From Acanthaster planci (Eukaryota > Echinodermata > Asteroidea > Valvatida > Acanthasteridae): 64,000 nucleotides of DNA. A model generated the notes under the pieces. The model searched no databases, was not told the origin of the DNA, and was given only the letters and a program-made list of their open reading frames with translations. Below are positions 61,530-64,000 of the stretch, one piece after another. The stretch spans positions 65,945 through 129,944 of the forward strand of contig NW_019091547.1 of NCBI RefSeq assembly GCF_001949145.1, given 5' to 3'. Made by a program: the position numbers and the translations under genes. Position 1 is the first letter of the stretch. Every line of letters begins with the position of its first letter.

Positions 61530-62795
61530 CGTGCTGCTGCAAAATATGCCCTTAAAAGGATATTATTTATCTGCATACTAACTGACAGCGCCTAGCCTTA
61601 ATCAATCATTTAGGACTAAACTGAAATGACGCAGAGGTGTTAAAAAGTTGCCCAATTCTAACAATTCCTCGACAATTTTGAGTTCCCGAAAGTCGCGTTT
61701 TTGTGTACTTTATAAACGCGCAGGTGACAGTGCAGGACTGTCAAATAACACATCAAGAATAGTAGTAGGATAAATGTTTTTTCCCATGACGTCATTGTTG
61801 TTAACCGCACTCCCTGTATGCCCTATATTATATAAAACTGATTTCATTCTTTTGATGCTATGTGATGTCGGGGGACGACATGCTGTGAGCTATGAGACTA
61901 TCGCGTACGCCCGCTCCAACCGCAGCAGGCTGCATAGTCATAGACATGGAGGTGTTTTTTTCTCCTCCAGCTAAGTCTATCATACAGTTGACCCCAGCTT
62001 GCGAAATCCAGGTACGGCGTTTGTCAATTCCATGGTCACCGTACCTGTAAGCAGAATACAGTGGTGTGAGCGTGAGAACTTCTACTTGACAGATTGGACG
62101 AGTTTGATATATCTTCAAACTACGATTTGTCCTGAACGATTAAACGATCCCAAGCAAGAATCTGTAAGATTTTTCCCCATACAGTAATACAGACCGGATA
62201 GTGTTAAGGTCACATTTGCCTCTTCATTGACACATCTGGGTCGTTCTATGAACTTGGGTTCCCATTCCTCTCATGTCCCTGTCACATCTGACACATGATT
62301 TTTGTAAGTTTACAACACATTCTCCATTTAAAAGTGATTAAATTATGAAAACTACGCTACCTGCCAAACAAATGAAAATAGTTTGAAATCAATTTCAGTA
62401 ATATTTTCATGTCAAATAACACAGCTAAGGGTCACAACAGTGACGCACGTCTGGATGCCGAATTTATGACCCATTTTGTGAAGTAAGCCTCACGCAGGCA
62501 GTCGTTGCGTTCAAAAGACAAGTTTGTAGTTTTCAAGGCTGCACAAATACAATAATAAGACTGATGCGTAAAACAGGATTATACTATTTGGAAATGCGAC
62601 TGTATTGACGTCTTGGTTTGCCTGAAGACTCCAGTGTCTTAAAAACAGAACTCCACAAAACGTATTGTGTTAGTCGGAGCAGTTCTTACGAGTATTACCT
62701 TTCGACGAGGACTCAAGATATCGATTTATCGACGAGATCCGATGTTATTGTTTGAAACATTGCACTAGGCTTGCAAACGCTAAAATTAGTTACAG
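61530..62795. other. Upstream region of copy B, no further gene seen
   Basis: Beyond the copy B promoter there are only short frames without recognisable content. Distal regulatory sequence may lie here, but nothing specific can be claimed. Confidence 0.4.
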
Positions 62796-62799
62796 CAAT

Positions 62800-63098
62800 G
62801 TTGAATCCGACACTTAAAATGAGTGCGGTTAATGACCACTTTTTGAAAGTGTTGAATCCAACATTTGCAATGTTTAATCCAACATTTTAATATCAGATTA
62901 CAACTGTTAAAGAGTTAAATGAACAATTTAAGTGACAATTCAGCAGTTTTCCTTGATATTGTGAATTATCATTAAAACGCTGGATCAACAGTTTGAATGC
63001 CGACTTTGAAATTGAAATTGTTGGATTTCATATTTAAAAAGGAGGACTCAATACTTTCAAAAAGTGGCCAATGACCGCACTCTAGAGTGTTGAATTAC
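62800..63098. mobile_element. 299-bp foldback/MITE
   Basis: The left end holds GTTGAATCC, GAGTGCGGTTAATGACCACT and TTTTTGAAAGT. The right end carries ACTTTCAAAAAGTGG, CCAATGACCGCACTC and GTGTTGAAT in inverted order. The centre repeats TTGGAT and AACATTT words. Non-coding. Confidence 0.7.
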
Positions 63099-63824
63099 AT
63101 ATTGCTATCAAAGGTTAGTGGAGTCTGAATTTGCGGCTACGATGCCAGCCACGATGAATAACCAAAACGTGACGTCGTTTCGAACACAGCTTTGTAGCGG
63201 GCCAACAAAATCCAGGCTAAAACAAAGTACCGGTGTTTACACGCAATTACCGGTACAGCGTGCCGGCGTGTGATTTCAAATCACGTGCAAACGCTTATGT
63301 CTAGCATTGAAGAAAACTGTCCCTTCGTGAAAATGAAAAGCTTACTTGCAAAAAAAGTAAAAACTGTGTAAAACTGTCGCCATTACTAAACGGCCAGAGT
63401 GCGTATTCAGCATAGACGCCTTCCTGGATCCAATCTCCTGTTATCGGGATAGGTGCGGCTGGCCCCGTCTATTTTTGAACAGTGTCAGGGAAGAAAGAGC
63501 ATGTTCATTTTGAAAGCAATAACACTGATCGGCTGCCCAAGCGCTACCTGAGGACTCCGCCGACATGGTGTAATATACAGCTCTTTTGAGGATCGACCTG
63601 TCCACAGAAACAATTTGCAATATTTTGTATAAATTGAGAGCGGCAAGGCAAAACTGCCCGGCCTTTTTGGGGGTGCGTGGGTTGACTAGGATTATCATAC
63701 AGATGAAGCAGGCTGACAATCACACGCAGAAAAAAAATCCGATTTTTGGCTCCGTCTCTCAACTCCAACCCAGGATATGCAGGAATAAAGGGAATGGGAA
63801 TAAAATATGCTTGACTGGTCTTAA

Positions 63825-63936
63825 CCCCAACTCCCTAGGGTGTAGGCCTATGTAAAATCATATTGAAATGGGAAGATTTTGGACTGTTAGGGCAATAATT
63901 TATAACGATTACAGGGCAATAATTTATAACGATTAC
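63825..63936 (+). repeat. Dispersed repeat fragment plus perfect 24-bp tandem duplication
   Basis: The segment 63830-63900 matches 36885-36965. Directly after it the unit AGGGCAATAATTTATAACGA plus TTAC occurs twice without a difference (63889-63912 and 63913-63936). Confidence 0.75.
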
Positions 63937-64000
63937 GACCGGATCAGGAGACTGAACGCTGATTATGCCCGAGACGCAGCCCATTCTCCTCAGCCAGTCT

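Overview
This is a 64 kb piece of animal nuclear DNA. Coding exons are short and split by GT-AG (and one GC-AG) introns. Non-coding DNA is rich in decayed CR1-like and other non-LTR retrotransposon pieces, tRNA-derived SINEs and foldback/MITE elements. The palindromic word TACATGTA/TGTACATG recurs throughout. This composition suggests a marine invertebrate, most likely a deuterostome such as an echinoderm, hemichordate or amphioxus. That placement is an impression from repeat style and cannot be proven from the window.

Layout. 1-34 kb: no coding exon I can support; the sequence looks like intron or intergenic DNA. It holds two copies of a foldback repeat built on CATAAGTCCGACGCCTCAT (9.06-9.50 and 12.29-12.84 kb), a 36-bp-armed hairpin followed by a hammerhead-like motif (10.8-10.96 kb), a foldback at 13.3-13.7 kb, SINEs at 14.1 and 32.2 kb, a perfect 73-bp tandem duplication (14.76 kb), a CR1-like LINE 3' end (20.77-21.76 kb), a minisatellite (31.7 kb) and small MITEs. 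34-38 kb: the 5' end of a minus-strand gene, with a likely untranslated exon ending at 37812 and a signal-peptide exon at 34624-34730. Its later exons are not visible, so most of 1-34.6 kb may be its next intron. 38-47 kb: repeats, including a broken LINE endonuclease region and two copies of a MITE with CTTAAAGG ends. 47.1-49.9 kb and 59.1-61.5 kb: the main genes, two complete, intron-containing paralogues in tail-to-tail orientation. 50-59 kb: spacer with a third MITE copy, a CACTG-ended MITE and a dead non-LTR reverse transcriptase. 61.5-64 kb: no gene seen, one MITE.

The paralogues encode 461- and 458-residue two-domain proteins. The C-terminal domain is a cysteine-dioxygenase-like cupin that keeps the three-histidine iron site but lacks the cysteine of the Cys-Tyr cofactor. 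The N-terminal domain is conserved but not firmly recognised. Both genes share intron positions and phases, a short untranslated leader spliced just before the start codon, and an E-box plus TATA promoter layout. Two internal blocks are nearly identical at synonymous sites while their flanks differ, which points to recent gene conversion or strong local constraint.
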